In this document: in pieces, positions 34,581 to 46,090 of the stretch
Layout of the letters: every line of letters starts with the position of its first letter
Numbering within the stretch: position 1 is the stretch's first letter
Assembly: GCF_027286305.1 (NCBI RefSeq)
Contig: NZ_CP114599.1
Location: 3,505,001-3,569,000 of the forward strand
From: Phenylobacterium sp. NIBR 498073
Lineage (GTDB): Bacteria > Pseudomonadota > Alphaproteobacteria > Caulobacterales > Caulobacteraceae
Direction: 5' to 3'
DNA length: 64,000 nucleotides
Notes under the pieces: model-generated
The model's database searches: none
The model's input: only the letters and a program-made list of their open reading frames with translations
Told to the model about the DNA's origin: nothing
Translations under genes and position numbers: made by a program

Positions 34581-35006
34581 GTGATCGAAGTCACCCCCGC
34601 CATCTCCATCTCCGAGGACGAGATCACCGAGCGGTTCATCCGCGCGGCCGGTCCCGGCGGCCAGAACGTCAACAAGGTCTCCACCGCCGTGGAGCTGCGC
34701 TTCGATGTCCGCCGTTCGCCCTCGCTGCCCAACGACGTCGCCGTGCGCCTGATGCGGCTGGCCGGGCGCAAGCTGACCCAGGACGGCGTTCTGGTCCTCA
34801 CGGCAATGAGCTTCCGCACCCAGGAGCGCAACCGCGCCGATGCGCTGGAGCGCCTGCTGGAGCTGATCCGCGAGGCCGCCAAGCCCCCGCCGCCGCCGCG
34901 CAAGAAGACCAAGCCGACCAAAGCCTCCCAGAAACGCCGGGTGGAGGCCAAGGTCCGCCGCGGCGGCGTGAAGTCCATGCGCGGCAAGGTCCGAGGCGAC
35001 GACTAG
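34581..35006 (+). CDS. arfB: Alternative ribosome-rescue factor ArfB (YaeJ)
   Basis: ArfB releases stalled ribosomes on truncated mRNA. The 141-residue product has the GGQ catalytic loop at 26-28 (GPGGQNVNKVSTAVEL) but no codon-recognition domain, and ends in a long basic tail (PRKKTKPTKASQKRR, KSMRGKVRG) that in the family enters the empty mRNA channel. The start is GTG at 34581 with GGAAAG upstream. It is divergent from the YhhY-like gene, and its promoter must lie in the 208-base gap shared with the attenuator-like leader. Confidence 0.94.
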   Translation: MIEVTPAISISEDEITERFIRAAGPGGQNVNKVSTAVELRFDVRRSPSLPNDVAVRLMRLAGRKLTQDGVLVLTAMSFRTQERNRADALERLLELIREAAKPPPPPRKKTKPTKASQKRRVEAKVRRGGVKSMRGKVRGDD

Positions 35007-35055
35007 GGGTAAACCCTTGGCGGTGAGGCTTCCGGATGCGTAAGGTGCGCGCGCC

Positions 35056-35592
35056 ATGTCACGCATTCGTCTGCTCTCCGCCTCCGCCGCCCTCCTGCTC
35101 GTCGCCGCCTGCGCGCCGACCCTGGGCCCGCCCCCGCCTCCGCCGCCCGGCGGCGGCCCGGCCACGGCCGGCGTCTTCCGCGCCGAGGACTTCTCGTGGT
35201 CGGCCGTGCCCGGCTCTGGCCGCGTCGACGGCCGCCTGACCTACAAGGCCGGCCAGACCCGTTATTCCTGCACCGGCGCCGGCGTGGTGCTGACGCCCGA
35301 GACGCCCTGGACGCGTCGGCGGATGAGCATCCTCTACACCTCCGCCGACCGCGCCGCCCTGCCGGCCGACGAGGTCCGCGCCCGCACGCCCTCGGCGCCC
35401 AGCGGCGACTACTCGGCCTTCGTCAAGCGCGCGGTCTGCGACGCCAACAGCGCGTTCAGCTTCTCAGGCCTCGCCAACGGCGCCTGGTACGTGATCACCG
35501 TCGCCAAGCCGGTCAGCGGCTCGGGCCCCGACATCGCGGTCATGCGCCGGGTCGAGGTCCGTGGCGGCCGCGCCGTGAAGGTCGAGCTCTAG
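35056..35592 (+). CDS. Putative lipoprotein of unknown function
   Basis: The 178-residue precursor has a signal with lipobox LVAAC (C19) followed by a Pro/Gly-rich spacer. The mature part begins near FRAEDFSWSAVPGSGRVDGRLTYKAG and contains two more cysteines (RYSCTGAG and RAVCDAN) that may pair. The last third (FSGLANGAWYVITVAKPV) looks like a carboxypeptidase-regulatory-like beta fold. No enzymatic motif is seen. It lies 50 bases after arfB and ends at a bidirectional terminator. Confidence 0.75.
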   Translation: MSRIRLLSASAALLLVAACAPTLGPPPPPPPGGGPATAGVFRAEDFSWSAVPGSGRVDGRLTYKAGQTRYSCTGAGVVLTPETPWTRRRMSILYTSADRAALPADEVRARTPSAPSGDYSAFVKRAVCDANSAFSFSGLANGAWYVITVAKPVSGSGPDIAVMRRVEVRGGRAVKVEL

Positions 35593-35613
35593 GGGCTCGC
35601 CCCTACCCGGAGA

Positions 35614-35651
35614 TAAAAAAACGCCCCGGAGATCGCTCTCCGGGGCGTTTG
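35614..35651. terminator. Bidirectional intrinsic terminator
   Basis: ACGCCCCGGAGA (35621-35632), loop TCGC, TCTCCGGGGCGT (35637-35648). Seven A lie to the left, so the leftward clpB transcript gets a U-tract; TTTG on the right gives a weaker rightward signal for the lipoprotein gene. Confidence 0.9.
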
Positions 35652-35654
35652 TCG

Positions 35655-38237
<2,583 letters not shown>

Positions 38238-38306
38238 GCGTTCCCCTCGATAGGCGGATTGGCGTGACCGCCTTCATCAAGCACGGCCGCGCCTCGACGG
38301 GATGTA

Positions 38307-38326
38307 GTGTGGCGATTTCGCCACAC
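38307..38326. repeat. 20-base perfect palindrome between S9 peptidase and clpB
   Basis: GTGTGGCGA-TT-TCGCCACAC is fully symmetric. As RNA it makes an 8-bp stem with a four-base loop on either strand. It lies 19 bases past the S9 peptidase stop and 70 bases before the clpB start. No T-tract follows, and it is not a CIRCE element. It may be a terminator hairpin or an operator. Confidence 0.6.
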
Positions 38327-38345
38327 AACAGGGACCGTCCCGAAA

Positions 38346-40256
38346 TCAGCTCGGCGGGTTGTTCTTCTCCAGGAACATCGTCACCGCATTGAGCATCCGC
38401 AATCGGGTTTCGCCCCGAGACAGCCAATGATCCTCGCCGTTCATGACCACCATCTCGGCCGGATTGCCGGCCTTCTCCAGCGCGCGCTGCATGATGGCGC
38501 TCTGCTCCAGCGGCACCACCGTGTCGTCGCGGCCATGCACAAGCAGGATCGGCGTCGTCACCCCCTCGACCTTCTCGGCCGGCGACAGCGCGCGCAGCAC
38601 CGGGTCGTCGGGATCGTCCGCGCCCATGAAGCGGATCCAGTACTTCTGCGCCGTGCGCCCCTTGTTGGTCTTCGACCAGCCGACCATCCGGCGCAGGTCG
38701 GACACCCCCGCGACCGACGCCGCGCAGCGATAGACGCCGCGATCCAGCGTCGCCCCGGCCAGGGCCGCATAGCCGCCGTAGCTCGCCCCGACGATGCAGA
38801 CCCGCGCAGGATCGATAAGGCCCTGCCCGGCCAGATGCCGCACGCCGTCGGAGAGGTCGGTCTGCATCTTGCGCCCCCATTGGCCGTATCCAGCCTGCAG
38901 GTGCTGCGCGCCAAATCCGGCGGAGCCGCGGAAATTGACCTGCAGCACGGCATAGCCGCGCGAGGCAAGCGCCTGCGACCACCAGTCAAAGGTCGGCGTA
39001 TCGCGTGCCGCCGGCCCGCCGTGGGCCAGCACCACCAGCGGCAGCATTTTGGCCTCTCGGCCACGCGGCAGGGTCAGGTAGCCGCTCAGCTCCAGGCCGT
39101 CGGCGGCCTTGAAGCGCACCGGCTTCACCTGTGCGATGTCGGCTTCAGCCAGCCCGCGATAGACCGATCCGATCCAGTCCGCGCGCTTGGTCTTCCAGTC
39201 GACATAGGCGATCCCGGCCCCCTCGGTCGGGGAATCCACCCGAATGATCATCCGCTCGCGGTTGTTCGACCACGAGAGCAGTTGCACATGCTGGCCGCGA
39301 TAGGCCGCCTCGATCGACCGCCACAGCCTCTGGTCCTGCGGGGCGAAGAAGTCGTAGCGGTATTCATCGCCGACCAGCGCCCGCGATCCGACCAGGTGAT
39401 GGCCGCCAGGGTCAAAGATCAGCTGGGAGCCGCTGATCGTCTTGATCGGCTCGCCGCTGGTGCCGTCGACGTTGAGCTCCCGCAGCACCCGCTGGTCGTC
39501 TTCCTCGTCGAACAGCAGGATCGAGCGGCCATCCCGACCCAGCCCGGCCAGGATCGGGCGATCGAGATAGCCTTCCGAGCGCATGACCTCCTTCCAGCCG
39601 ACCTGTTGCTTGATCTTCAGCGTCCAGACGCCGCTGACATAGTCGAAGGCCGAGGCCGCCAGCGGCTGGCCATCGGCCCCGACCACCCAATCCTCGCTGT
39701 AGGGAAAGCCCTCGTGGACCATCTTCGAGGCGCCGGACTTCAGGTTGATCTGATAGAGCGCCATGCGCCCTCGGCCGCCGCTGTCGAAGCGGACGCCGGT
39801 GACGAACACCGCCGGCTTGCCGTCGACGGTGCGCCTCACCGGCGAGCCGACCACGATGTTGAGACCCCGCTCGACATCGCGCATCAGCCGCATCTGCCGG
39901 TTGGTCTCGACGTCGAACAGGACGACGGTCGTGTATTCCTGGCGCGGCGCGATCACGTTGGGGATCGTCGCGGTCGTGCTGGCGGTGATCAGCAGGTGTT
40001 GGGGGCTCGCCCAGTCGAGGTCACGCACCTTGGCGGCGCCGGCGTGGATGACGTTGTCCTTGCCGGTGGCGATGTCCTTGACGACGATCTGCCGGTCCTC
40101 GCCGGTCGTCAGGATGACCGCGAACCGCGCGCCGTCCGGCGAAATCGCCGCCGCCTCGATGCTCGGCAGTTTGCCGTAGGCCTCAAGCGGCGCGGCCATG
40201 GCGATGGTCGCGGTCGCCAGACAGGCGGCCGCCAGCGCAAGCACTCTGATGAGCAC
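38346..40256 (-). CDS. S9-family prolyl oligopeptidase (acylaminoacyl-peptidase-like), exported
   Basis: The 636-residue precursor has a signal peptide (cut near AMA, 21), a beta-propeller half (about 30-370) and a C-terminal alpha/beta hydrolase. The triad is the serine of GASYGGYAAL, the aspartate of HGRDDTVVP and the histidine of GEDHWLS. Such enzymes trim short peptides in the periplasm and are abundant in Caulobacterales. The gene stands between clpB and a sulfatase on the same strand with gaps of 75-110 bases. Confidence 0.92.
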   Translation of the reverse strand: MLIRVLALAAACLATATIAMAAPLEAYGKLPSIEAAAISPDGARFAVILTTGEDRQIVVKDIATGKDNVIHAGAAKVRDLDWASPQHLLITASTTATIPNVIAPRQEYTTVVLFDVETNRQMRLMRDVERGLNIVVGSPVRRTVDGKPAVFVTGVRFDSGGRGRMALYQINLKSGASKMVHEGFPYSEDWVVGADGQPLAASAFDYVSGVWTLKIKQQVGWKEVMRSEGYLDRPILAGLGRDGRSILLFDEEDDQRVLRELNVDGTSGEPIKTISGSQLIFDPGGHHLVGSRALVGDEYRYDFFAPQDQRLWRSIEAAYRGQHVQLLSWSNNRERMIIRVDSPTEGAGIAYVDWKTKRADWIGSVYRGLAEADIAQVKPVRFKAADGLELSGYLTLPRGREAKMLPLVVLAHGGPAARDTPTFDWWSQALASRGYAVLQVNFRGSAGFGAQHLQAGYGQWGRKMQTDLSDGVRHLAGQGLIDPARVCIVGASYGGYAALAGATLDRGVYRCAASVAGVSDLRRMVGWSKTNKGRTAQKYWIRFMGADDPDDPVLRALSPAEKVEGVTTPILLVHGRDDTVVPLEQSAIMQRALEKAGNPAEMVVMNGEDHWLSRGETRLRMLNAVTMFLEKNNPPS

Positions 40257-40277
40257 GTCGTTCCTCCCCCCGGATCA

Positions 40278-40308
40278 CGGAAACTGTGGCTGAGCCGATC
40301 AGTTTCCG
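40278..40308. repeat. Inverted repeat between sulfatase and S9 peptidase
   Basis: CGGAAACTG (40278-40286) and CAGTTTCCG (40300-40308) are perfect 9-base arms around a 13-base loop. It lies 24 bases past the sulfatase stop and 21 bases upstream of the peptidase start. It could be a terminator stem or an operator; there is no T-tract. Confidence 0.45.
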
Positions 40309-40332
40309 CAACCCGAAGTTGGATCGCGCAAT

Positions 40333-42573
40333 CTATTGGCGCGCCAGTTCCGCGGCTCCGACCGCGTCGCCGTCCAGGGCCTGGTCGGCGTCCATGGTCA
40401 CCGTCACCGTCCGCAGCGCGCCGCTGAACTTGAACGGCTCGGCATAGTCGCCGACCGCGCTGCCGCGATCACGGCCGATGTCCAGGCCCGACCACGAGAT
40501 CAGGGTCATGAAGCCCAGATGGGTGGCGACCTCGCCCGCCGGGCGGCCGTCGATGCTGAGGATGAAGCGCCGCCCGTCGCCCTGGACGCACTGCACGCCC
40601 AGCCGCCGCCGCCCCGGCGCCACCGCCACGTCCGAGCTGACCGTGGTGCGCAGCCCGCCGACGTTCAGGGTGTGATGCAGCCGCCCGTCACGCACGAACA
40701 GCGAATAGCCGCTGGTCGCGTCGCCGTGGGCGATCAGCACCCCCTCGTCGCCCTCGCCCAGGGTCACGTCGGCCTCGATGAAGTACGAGCGCGAGCGCAC
40801 ATCGGGGGCGCAGTCGCTGGGCACGTGCCCCATGCCCTTGTGGAACACGAACTGTTTGCGCGCGCCCTGGTGGCGCAGGGCGTTCTCGGCGAAGCGCGGC
40901 CCGAAGCGGTCGTCCAGCGGTAGGACGTTGCACCGCTCCGCCTGGGCCCACCATTCGTCGACCAGCGCCGCCAGCCGTTCCGGCTCGACCTGCGCCAGGT
41001 CCCGGGTTTCCGAGAAGTCGGCGTCGAGGTGGTAGAGCTCCCAGACGTCCTTGTCGAAGGGCGCGCCCGGCGGGTGGAACGCCACCGCCTTCCAGCCGTC
41101 CTTCCAGAGACCGCGGTGGCCGAACATCTCGAAGTACTGCGCCGAACTCTTGGCCGGCGCCTGCGGGTCAGTCAGCGAGGCGGCGAAGCTCTCGCCTTCC
41201 ATCGGGGTCTGCGGAACCCCAGCGATCACCTGCGGCGAGGAGAGGCCGAGCAGCTCCAGCAAGGTCGGGGTCAGGTCGCAGGCATGGGCGAACTGGCCGC
41301 GGGTTTCGCCGCGGGCGGCGATCCCGTTCTTCCAGCTGATCACCAGCGGGTCGCGGATGCCGCCGCCGTGGGTGTTCTGCTTGTAGCGACGCAAGGGCGT
41401 GTTCGAGGCCTGGGCCCAGCCGAACGGGAAATTCGAGTGGCTGTCGGGCCCGCCGATGTCTTCGATCCGCGCCAGCTTCTCGGGCATCGGTTCGAACTTC
41501 ATGTTGTAGGGCCCCATGGCGTTGACGAAGCCGAGCGGCCCGCCCTCCTGGCTGGCGCCGTTGTCCGACAACACCAGGATCAGGGTGTCGTCCTTCACGC
41601 CGGCCTGCTCGAGGAAGTCCACCAGCCGCGCCAGATGCCGGTCGGCGTGGTCCAGCATGCCGGCGAAGGCGCTCTGCAGGCGGGTGAACACCTTCTGCTC
41701 CTCGGGCGAGTGATCGGCCCAGGCCTTCACCCCGTCGTTGCGCGGCGGCAGCTGGGTGTCCGGCGGCACGATCCCCATCGCCTTCTGCCGCTCCAGCCGG
41801 CGCTCGCGCTCGACGTCCCAGCCGGCCTCGAACACCTCGTCATAGCTTCGGATGATGTCCATCGGTGCCTGGTGGGGCGCGTGGCAGGCGCCCAAAGCCA
41901 GCCACAGCAGCCACGGCTGGTCCGGCGCATCGGCGATATGGTCGGCGACGAAGCGGATGCTCTCGTCCACTAGGTCCTCGGTCAGGTGATAGCCGTCGCG
42001 GTAGCCGCCCGGCGGGTCGACCGGGGTGTTGTCGCGCACCAGCTCGGGCGAGAACTGGTCGGTCTCGGCGTCCATGAAGCCGTAATAGCGGTTGAAGCCG
42101 CGGCCCAGCGGCCAGCCGTCATAGGGCCCGGCCGCGCCCGTCTGGTTGACCGGCGTCGCGTGCCACTTGCCGACCATGTAGGTCCCATAGCCCTGGCCGC
42201 GCAGGATCTCGGGCAAGGTGCCGGCCTCCCTGGCGATCTTGCCGCGATAGCCGGGGAAGCCTGAGTCGAAGTTGGCCAAGCAGCCCATGCCCACCGAGTG
42301 ATGGTTGCGCCCGGTCAGCAGCGCCGCTCGCGTAGTCGAGCACATCGCGGTCGTGTGGAAGCCGGTGTAGCGCAGACCCTCGGCCGCCAGCTTGTCGATC
42401 GTCGGCGTCCGGATCGGCGAGCCGTAGCAGCCGAAGTCCGAGAACCCGACGTCGTCGAACAACACGACCAGGATGTTCGGCGCCCCCGCCGGCGGCTTAA
42501 CCTTCGGCGGCCAATACGGGACCGAGTCCGCCAGGGTGCGACCAACCTTCGCCGCGTCACGCGATCCAGACAT
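40333..42573 (-). CDS. Sulfatase with non-canonical CSTTR active-site motif
   Basis: ATG 42573 has GGAG eight bases upstream and gives 746 residues; the frame is open 63 codons further but that part is not conserved-looking. The metal site begins with ILVVLFDDVGFSDFG (D40, D41). The position modified to formylglycine is C78 in MCSTTRAALLTGRNHH; the usual core is C-x-P/A-x-R, and here the third position is Thr. A long catalytic domain runs to about residue 590, and a beta-sandwich extension (600-745) follows. No signal peptide is seen, so it may be cytoplasmic. Close relatives hydrolyse aryl or alkyl sulfates. Confidence 0.9.
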   Translation of the reverse strand: MSGSRDAAKVGRTLADSVPYWPPKVKPPAGAPNILVVLFDDVGFSDFGCYGSPIRTPTIDKLAAEGLRYTGFHTTAMCSTTRAALLTGRNHHSVGMGCLANFDSGFPGYRGKIAREAGTLPEILRGQGYGTYMVGKWHATPVNQTGAAGPYDGWPLGRGFNRYYGFMDAETDQFSPELVRDNTPVDPPGGYRDGYHLTEDLVDESIRFVADHIADAPDQPWLLWLALGACHAPHQAPMDIIRSYDEVFEAGWDVERERRLERQKAMGIVPPDTQLPPRNDGVKAWADHSPEEQKVFTRLQSAFAGMLDHADRHLARLVDFLEQAGVKDDTLILVLSDNGASQEGGPLGFVNAMGPYNMKFEPMPEKLARIEDIGGPDSHSNFPFGWAQASNTPLRRYKQNTHGGGIRDPLVISWKNGIAARGETRGQFAHACDLTPTLLELLGLSSPQVIAGVPQTPMEGESFAASLTDPQAPAKSSAQYFEMFGHRGLWKDGWKAVAFHPPGAPFDKDVWELYHLDADFSETRDLAQVEPERLAALVDEWWAQAERCNVLPLDDRFGPRFAENALRHQGARKQFVFHKGMGHVPSDCAPDVRSRSYFIEADVTLGEGDEGVLIAHGDATSGYSLFVRDGRLHHTLNVGGLRTTVSSDVAVAPGRRRLGVQCVQGDGRRFILSIDGRPAGEVATHLGFMTLISWSGLDIGRDRGSAVGDYAEPFKFSGALRTVTVTMDADQALDGDAVGAAELARQ

Positions 42574-42722
42574 ATGACAGACTCCATGCCAATTTATTGA
42601 AATGTGGCTCCTGGGCCACGGTTTGGCAAGTCGCTGATCGCCGTTCTGCAACCCGCCGCGGGCTGATAGGGTTTGTGAAACAGCCGATCCGCGCGCGGAT
42701 CCTCCGGAACAATGAGCACCCC

Positions 42723-44009
42723 ATGACCCGGCTGACCCTCCTGGCGGCGACCACGGCCGCAACAGCCCTCCTGTCCACTTCAGCGCACGCGGCGGGCTAC
42801 TACCTGCAGGAACAGTCGGTGAAGGGCACGGGACGCGCCTATTCCGGAGAGGTCGCCGACCAGGGCGTTTCCTCGCTCTGGTGGAACCCGGCCGCCATCG
42901 CCCGCTCGGGGCGCGAGGCCTATGTCGGCCTGCATGCGGTGTTCGTCGACGCCACGGTCAGAAACGAAGGATCGACCATCACCTATCCGAACGGGCTGAC
43001 CATCCCGATCCAGGGCGAGCCGCGCGCCTTCAGTCCGATCCAGGACGGCGTCGCGCCGAACTTCGCCATCGCCACCCCGATCGGCGATCGCTTCGCGCTC
43101 GGCCTGTCGGTGGCCGCGCCCTTCAACTTCACCACCGAGTACCGCAAGTCGTCATGGGCGCGGTACGACGCCCTGACCTCGCGGCTGACCACCGCCGACA
43201 TCCAGGTGACTGGCGCAATGAAGGTCACCGAATGGCTCGACCTCGGGGCCGGGGTCAGCGCCCAGTACACCGACGCCAAGCTGCAGACCGCCTATCCGAA
43301 CCTCTCGCCGCTGCTCGCCGACGGCATCTCCCAGCTCAGCGGCGACGGCTGGGACTTCGGCTGGACCGTGGGCGCCCAGGCCTATTTCGGCCCGGTCACG
43401 CTGGGCGCCAGCTACCGCTCGAAGGTCGAGCACGACCTCGACGGCGATGTCCTGGTCGCGGGCCTGGTCGGTCCCCTGGCCCCGGTCAACCGCGAGGTCA
43501 ACGGCTCGGCCGCCTTCACCACGCCCTGGATCGCCACCCTCGGCGCCCGCTGGCAAGCCACCGACAAGCTCGCCCTCAACGCCCAGGTTCAGCGCATCGG
43601 CTGGAGCGAGTTCGAATCGATCGACGTGAAATTCGCCGGCGGCGGCGAAAACCTGTTCCAGGGCTATGAGGACGTCACCTCCGGCGGCGTCGGCCTCGAC
43701 TACGCGGTCAACGACAAGCTGACCCTGCGCGCCGGCGTGCAATACGACCCGACCCCGACGCCCGACGCGGCCCGCACCGCGCGGGTGCCGGACGGCGACC
43801 GGTGGCTCTACGGGGTCGGCGCCACCGCCGACGTCATGAACGGGCTGAAGGTCGATGCGGCGTTCGCCTACATCGATTTCGCCAATTCCGACGTCCACCA
43901 CGACACAGCGTTCTACGAGGGCACGCCTGCGGCCACCACCACCCGCCTGCGCGGCGAGGTCGAGGGCTCCGGCTACGTGCTGTCGCTGGGTCTGCGGAAG
44001 ACGTTCTAA
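42723..44009 (+). CDS. FadL/OmpP1-type outer-membrane transporter
   Basis: ATG 42723 gives 428 residues with a signal peptide cut near AHA-AGYYLQEQS. The N-terminal hatch pattern (GRAYSGEVADQGVSSLWWNPAAIA, split) and closing LRKTF are those of FadL-family barrels, which import long-chain fatty acids and other hydrophobic compounds. It is divergent from the sulfatase over 149 bases, so a link between desulfation and uptake of a sulfated lipid-like compound is possible but unproven. A 16-base palindrome (GATCCGCGCGCGGATC, 42686-42701) lies 21 bases before the ATG. Confidence 0.9.
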   Translation: MTRLTLLAATTAATALLSTSAHAAGYYLQEQSVKGTGRAYSGEVADQGVSSLWWNPAAIARSGREAYVGLHAVFVDATVRNEGSTITYPNGLTIPIQGEPRAFSPIQDGVAPNFAIATPIGDRFALGLSVAAPFNFTTEYRKSSWARYDALTSRLTTADIQVTGAMKVTEWLDLGAGVSAQYTDAKLQTAYPNLSPLLADGISQLSGDGWDFGWTVGAQAYFGPVTLGASYRSKVEHDLDGDVLVAGLVGPLAPVNREVNGSAAFTTPWIATLGARWQATDKLALNAQVQRIGWSEFESIDVKFAGGGENLFQGYEDVTSGGVGLDYAVNDKLTLRAGVQYDPTPTPDAARTARVPDGDRWLYGVGATADVMNGLKVDAAFAYIDFANSDVHHDTAFYEGTPAATTTRLRGEVEGSGYVLSLGLRKTF

Positions 44010-44017
44010 GCTGACCA

Positions 44018-44154
44018 CGCTCCGAGTGTCATCCCGGTTTGCGAAGCAAGACCGGGATCCATTCGCGCCGAGCCAGAAGGACTGCCGCCGACATCAGGTG
44101 TTCATGGGTCCCGGTCTTCGGCCTACGGCCGAAACCGGGATGACACTTGGAGCA
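44018..44154. repeat. Long inverted intergenic repeat (GTGTCATCCCGG type)
   Basis: AGTGTCATCCCGGTTT (44025-44040) and its complement (44132-44147) are perfect 16-base arms, extending to about 22 bases with one mismatch. Internal copies of ACCGGGATCC and GGTCCCGGT add nested pairing. It fills the gap between the convergent fadL-type and M20 peptidase genes. Repeats of this CATCCCGG...GGGATCC type are common between genes in alphaproteobacteria. Confidence 0.8.
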
Positions 44155-44158
44155 TGAC

Positions 44159-45568
44159 CTACTTCTGGTTCGCGTAGAGCTTGACCACCTCGTAGAGGAA
44201 GTCGCGGCCCTCATAGAGCGAGCGCACGCGCATCTTCTCGTTCAGCCCGTGGGCGCCGTTGCCGGTCGGCTCGCTGAACATCCCGGTCAGGCCGTAGGTC
44301 GGCACCCCGACCGCGTTCAGGAACCGGCCGTCGGTGGCGCCGGTCGCCATCACCGGCACGATCGGCACGCCCGGCCACAGCTTGGCCGAGACCGTCTCGA
44401 CCGGCCCCATGATCTGCTTGTTCAGCACCGGCGGCGGAGTGACCGGGCTCGGCTCGCCGACCGTCGTGACCTTGATCGCCGGGTCGGCCAGCGCCTTGAC
44501 CAGGGCCTCGCGGGTGGCCTCGACGCCCTCGCCCGGCAGGATCCGGCAGTTGACGTTGGCCCGCGCCCGCTGCGGCAGGGCGTTGGGCGCATGGCCGGCG
44601 TTGACCATGGTCGCCACGCAGGTGGTCCGCATCATCGAATTGCGGCCCGGATCGCGGGCCACAGCCGCCACCGCCGCGGCGCTGGACGGATCCTTGGCGA
44701 CGGCGGCCATCGCCTCGCCCATCGGCCCGCCCTCGATCTTGGCCATCTGGATGAAGTTGCCGCGCACAGCGTCGTTCAGCTTCACCGGGAAGTCGTACTC
44801 GCCCAGCCGCGCCAGCCCCTGCGACAGGTGATAGATCGCATTGTCGCGCACCGGCGCCGAGGAGTGGCCGCCCGGATTGGTCACTTCCAGGGTATAGTCC
44901 TGATAGACCTTCTCGCCGGCCTGCACGCCCAGCGAGACCCGCTGCCCCTGGGCGTCCAGCCGCCCGCCCGCGCCCTCGTTGAGCACGAAGGCGGCGTCCA
45001 TCAGATCGCGGTGGTTCTTGATCAGGTACTGGACGCCGTTGAAGGTGTCGGGCGTCTCCTCGCCGCAGGTCAGCGCCATGCGGATCGTCCGCTTCGGCTT
45101 GAAACCCTCGGTCTTGTAGCGGGCCAGGGTGTCGACCCAGACCGCGGCCTGGGCTTTGTCGTCGGCCGCGCCGCGGGCGTAGAAGAAGCCGTTTTCCTCG
45201 ACCAGCTTGAACGGGTCGCGCTCCCAGTCGGCGCGGTTGGCCTCGACCACGTCGATGTGCGCCAGCAGCAAGATCGGCTTGGCCTTGGCGTCGGTCCCCT
45301 TCAGCGTCGCCACCAGATTGCCGTCCTTGGGCCGGTCCGGCGAGACGATGATCTGCAGGTCCGCGTCGGCGAACCCAGCGCTCTTCAGCCGCGCGGCCAT
45401 GGCCTCCGACGCCGCAGTGCAGCTGCCGACCGACAGGGTGGTGTTGATCTCGATCAGCTCTTTGTAGAGCTCGCGGAACGCCAGCTGGTCAGGACGCGGG
45501 CTCTGGGCCATCGCCGGCGAGGCGACAGCGGCGGCCGCCAAGGCGGCGGCGGTGAAGGTACGGATCAT
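44159..45568 (-). CDS. M20-family metallopeptidase, exported
   Basis: ATG 45568 has GGGGAG five bases upstream; the signal peptide is cut near AMA-QSP (21). The 469-residue product has zinc ligands H104 and D106 (LLAHIDVV), D136 (ARGAADDK), the catalytic E170 and ligand E171 (CGEETPDT), and a dimerisation domain around 225-340. Periplasmic M20 enzymes of this type act as carboxypeptidases or dipeptidases. It is probably a single-gene transcript: a repeat follows and a small hairpin lies upstream. Confidence 0.9.
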   Translation of the reverse strand: MIRTFTAAALAAAAVASPAMAQSPRPDQLAFRELYKELIEINTTLSVGSCTAASEAMAARLKSAGFADADLQIIVSPDRPKDGNLVATLKGTDAKAKPILLLAHIDVVEANRADWERDPFKLVEENGFFYARGAADDKAQAAVWVDTLARYKTEGFKPKRTIRMALTCGEETPDTFNGVQYLIKNHRDLMDAAFVLNEGAGGRLDAQGQRVSLGVQAGEKVYQDYTLEVTNPGGHSSAPVRDNAIYHLSQGLARLGEYDFPVKLNDAVRGNFIQMAKIEGGPMGEAMAAVAKDPSSAAAVAAVARDPGRNSMMRTTCVATMVNAGHAPNALPQRARANVNCRILPGEGVEATREALVKALADPAIKVTTVGEPSPVTPPPVLNKQIMGPVETVSAKLWPGVPIVPVMATGATDGRFLNAVGVPTYGLTGMFSEPTGNGAHGLNEKMRVRSLYEGRDFLYEVVKLYANQK

Positions 45569-45629
45569 TGACGCTCCCCATGAACTGGCGGGGAGCCTAT
45601 GGGGCGTCCGGCGCGGCGGCAAGGCAGAT

Positions 45630-45649
45630 GCTCCCCCCTCTGGGGGAGC
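45630..45649. repeat. Short hairpin GCTCCCCC/GGGGGAGC
   Basis: GCTCCCCC (45630-45637), loop CTCT, GGGGGAGC (45642-45649). It lies between the DUF1178 stop and the M20 peptidase start. The stem core matches hairpins in the larger composite repeat at 54078-54200, so it may be a minimal copy. Confidence 0.65.
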
Positions 45650-45658
45650 TGGGAGCGT

Positions 45659-46090
45659 TCAGTTCACGTCCGACTTCTTCGGCGGCGCCGGCGGCAGCGG
45701 GGCGATCTGGATGCCGTCGTCCTTCAGCGCCTTGATCTCGGCCGGGCTGGCCTCGCCATAGATGCCGCGGTCTTCCGAGCGGCCCTCGTGGATGGCGCGG
45801 GCCTCGCCGGCGAAGGCGTCGCCGACATAGTCGAAGTTCTCCTCGACGTGGGCGCGGACCTTGCCCATCGCCTCCATGACCATCGAGCGCACCTGCGGCG
45901 GCAGGTCGGCGGCCTGGGACTTCTTGGTGCCGGCCACGGAGGGAGCCATGATCTGCTTCTCCACGGCCCGGCTCTCGCAGACCGGGCACGCGACCAAGCC
46001 GCGCGCCGACTGGTCATCGAAGTCGCCGGATGAGCCGAACCAGCCCTCGAACGCGTGGGCGTGCTCGCAGATGAGCGCGTAGCGGATCAT
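45659..46090 (-). CDS. DUF1178 protein with zinc-ribbon N-terminus
   Basis: The 143-residue product starts MIRYALICEHAHAFEGWFGSS, the family signature, with C8 and a later CPVC (C35, C38) that together suggest a zinc ribbon. The rest is helical with EARAIHEGRSEDRGIYGEA, also conserved in the family. DUF1178 proteins are confined mainly to alpha- and betaproteobacteria and have no assigned function. The start overlaps the nitrilase stop as ATGA, and comF-grxC-nitrilase-DUF1178 is a recurrent order. Confidence 0.9.
   Translation of the reverse strand: MIRYALICEHAHAFEGWFGSSGDFDDQSARGLVACPVCESRAVEKQIMAPSVAGTKKSQAADLPPQVRSMVMEAMGKVRAHVEENFDYVGDAFAGEARAIHEGRSEDRGIYGEASPAEIKALKDDGIQIAPLPPAPPKKSDVN

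Noticed and set aside
38307..38326. CIRCE element upstream of clpB
   Set aside because: The palindrome does not match TTAGCACTC-N9-GAGTGCTAA in sequence or spacing.
42712..42726. Four-codon frame ATG AGC ACC CCA TGA overlapping the FadL-type start
   Set aside because: It could couple translation, but it has no clear ribosome site and such tiny frames arise often by chance.
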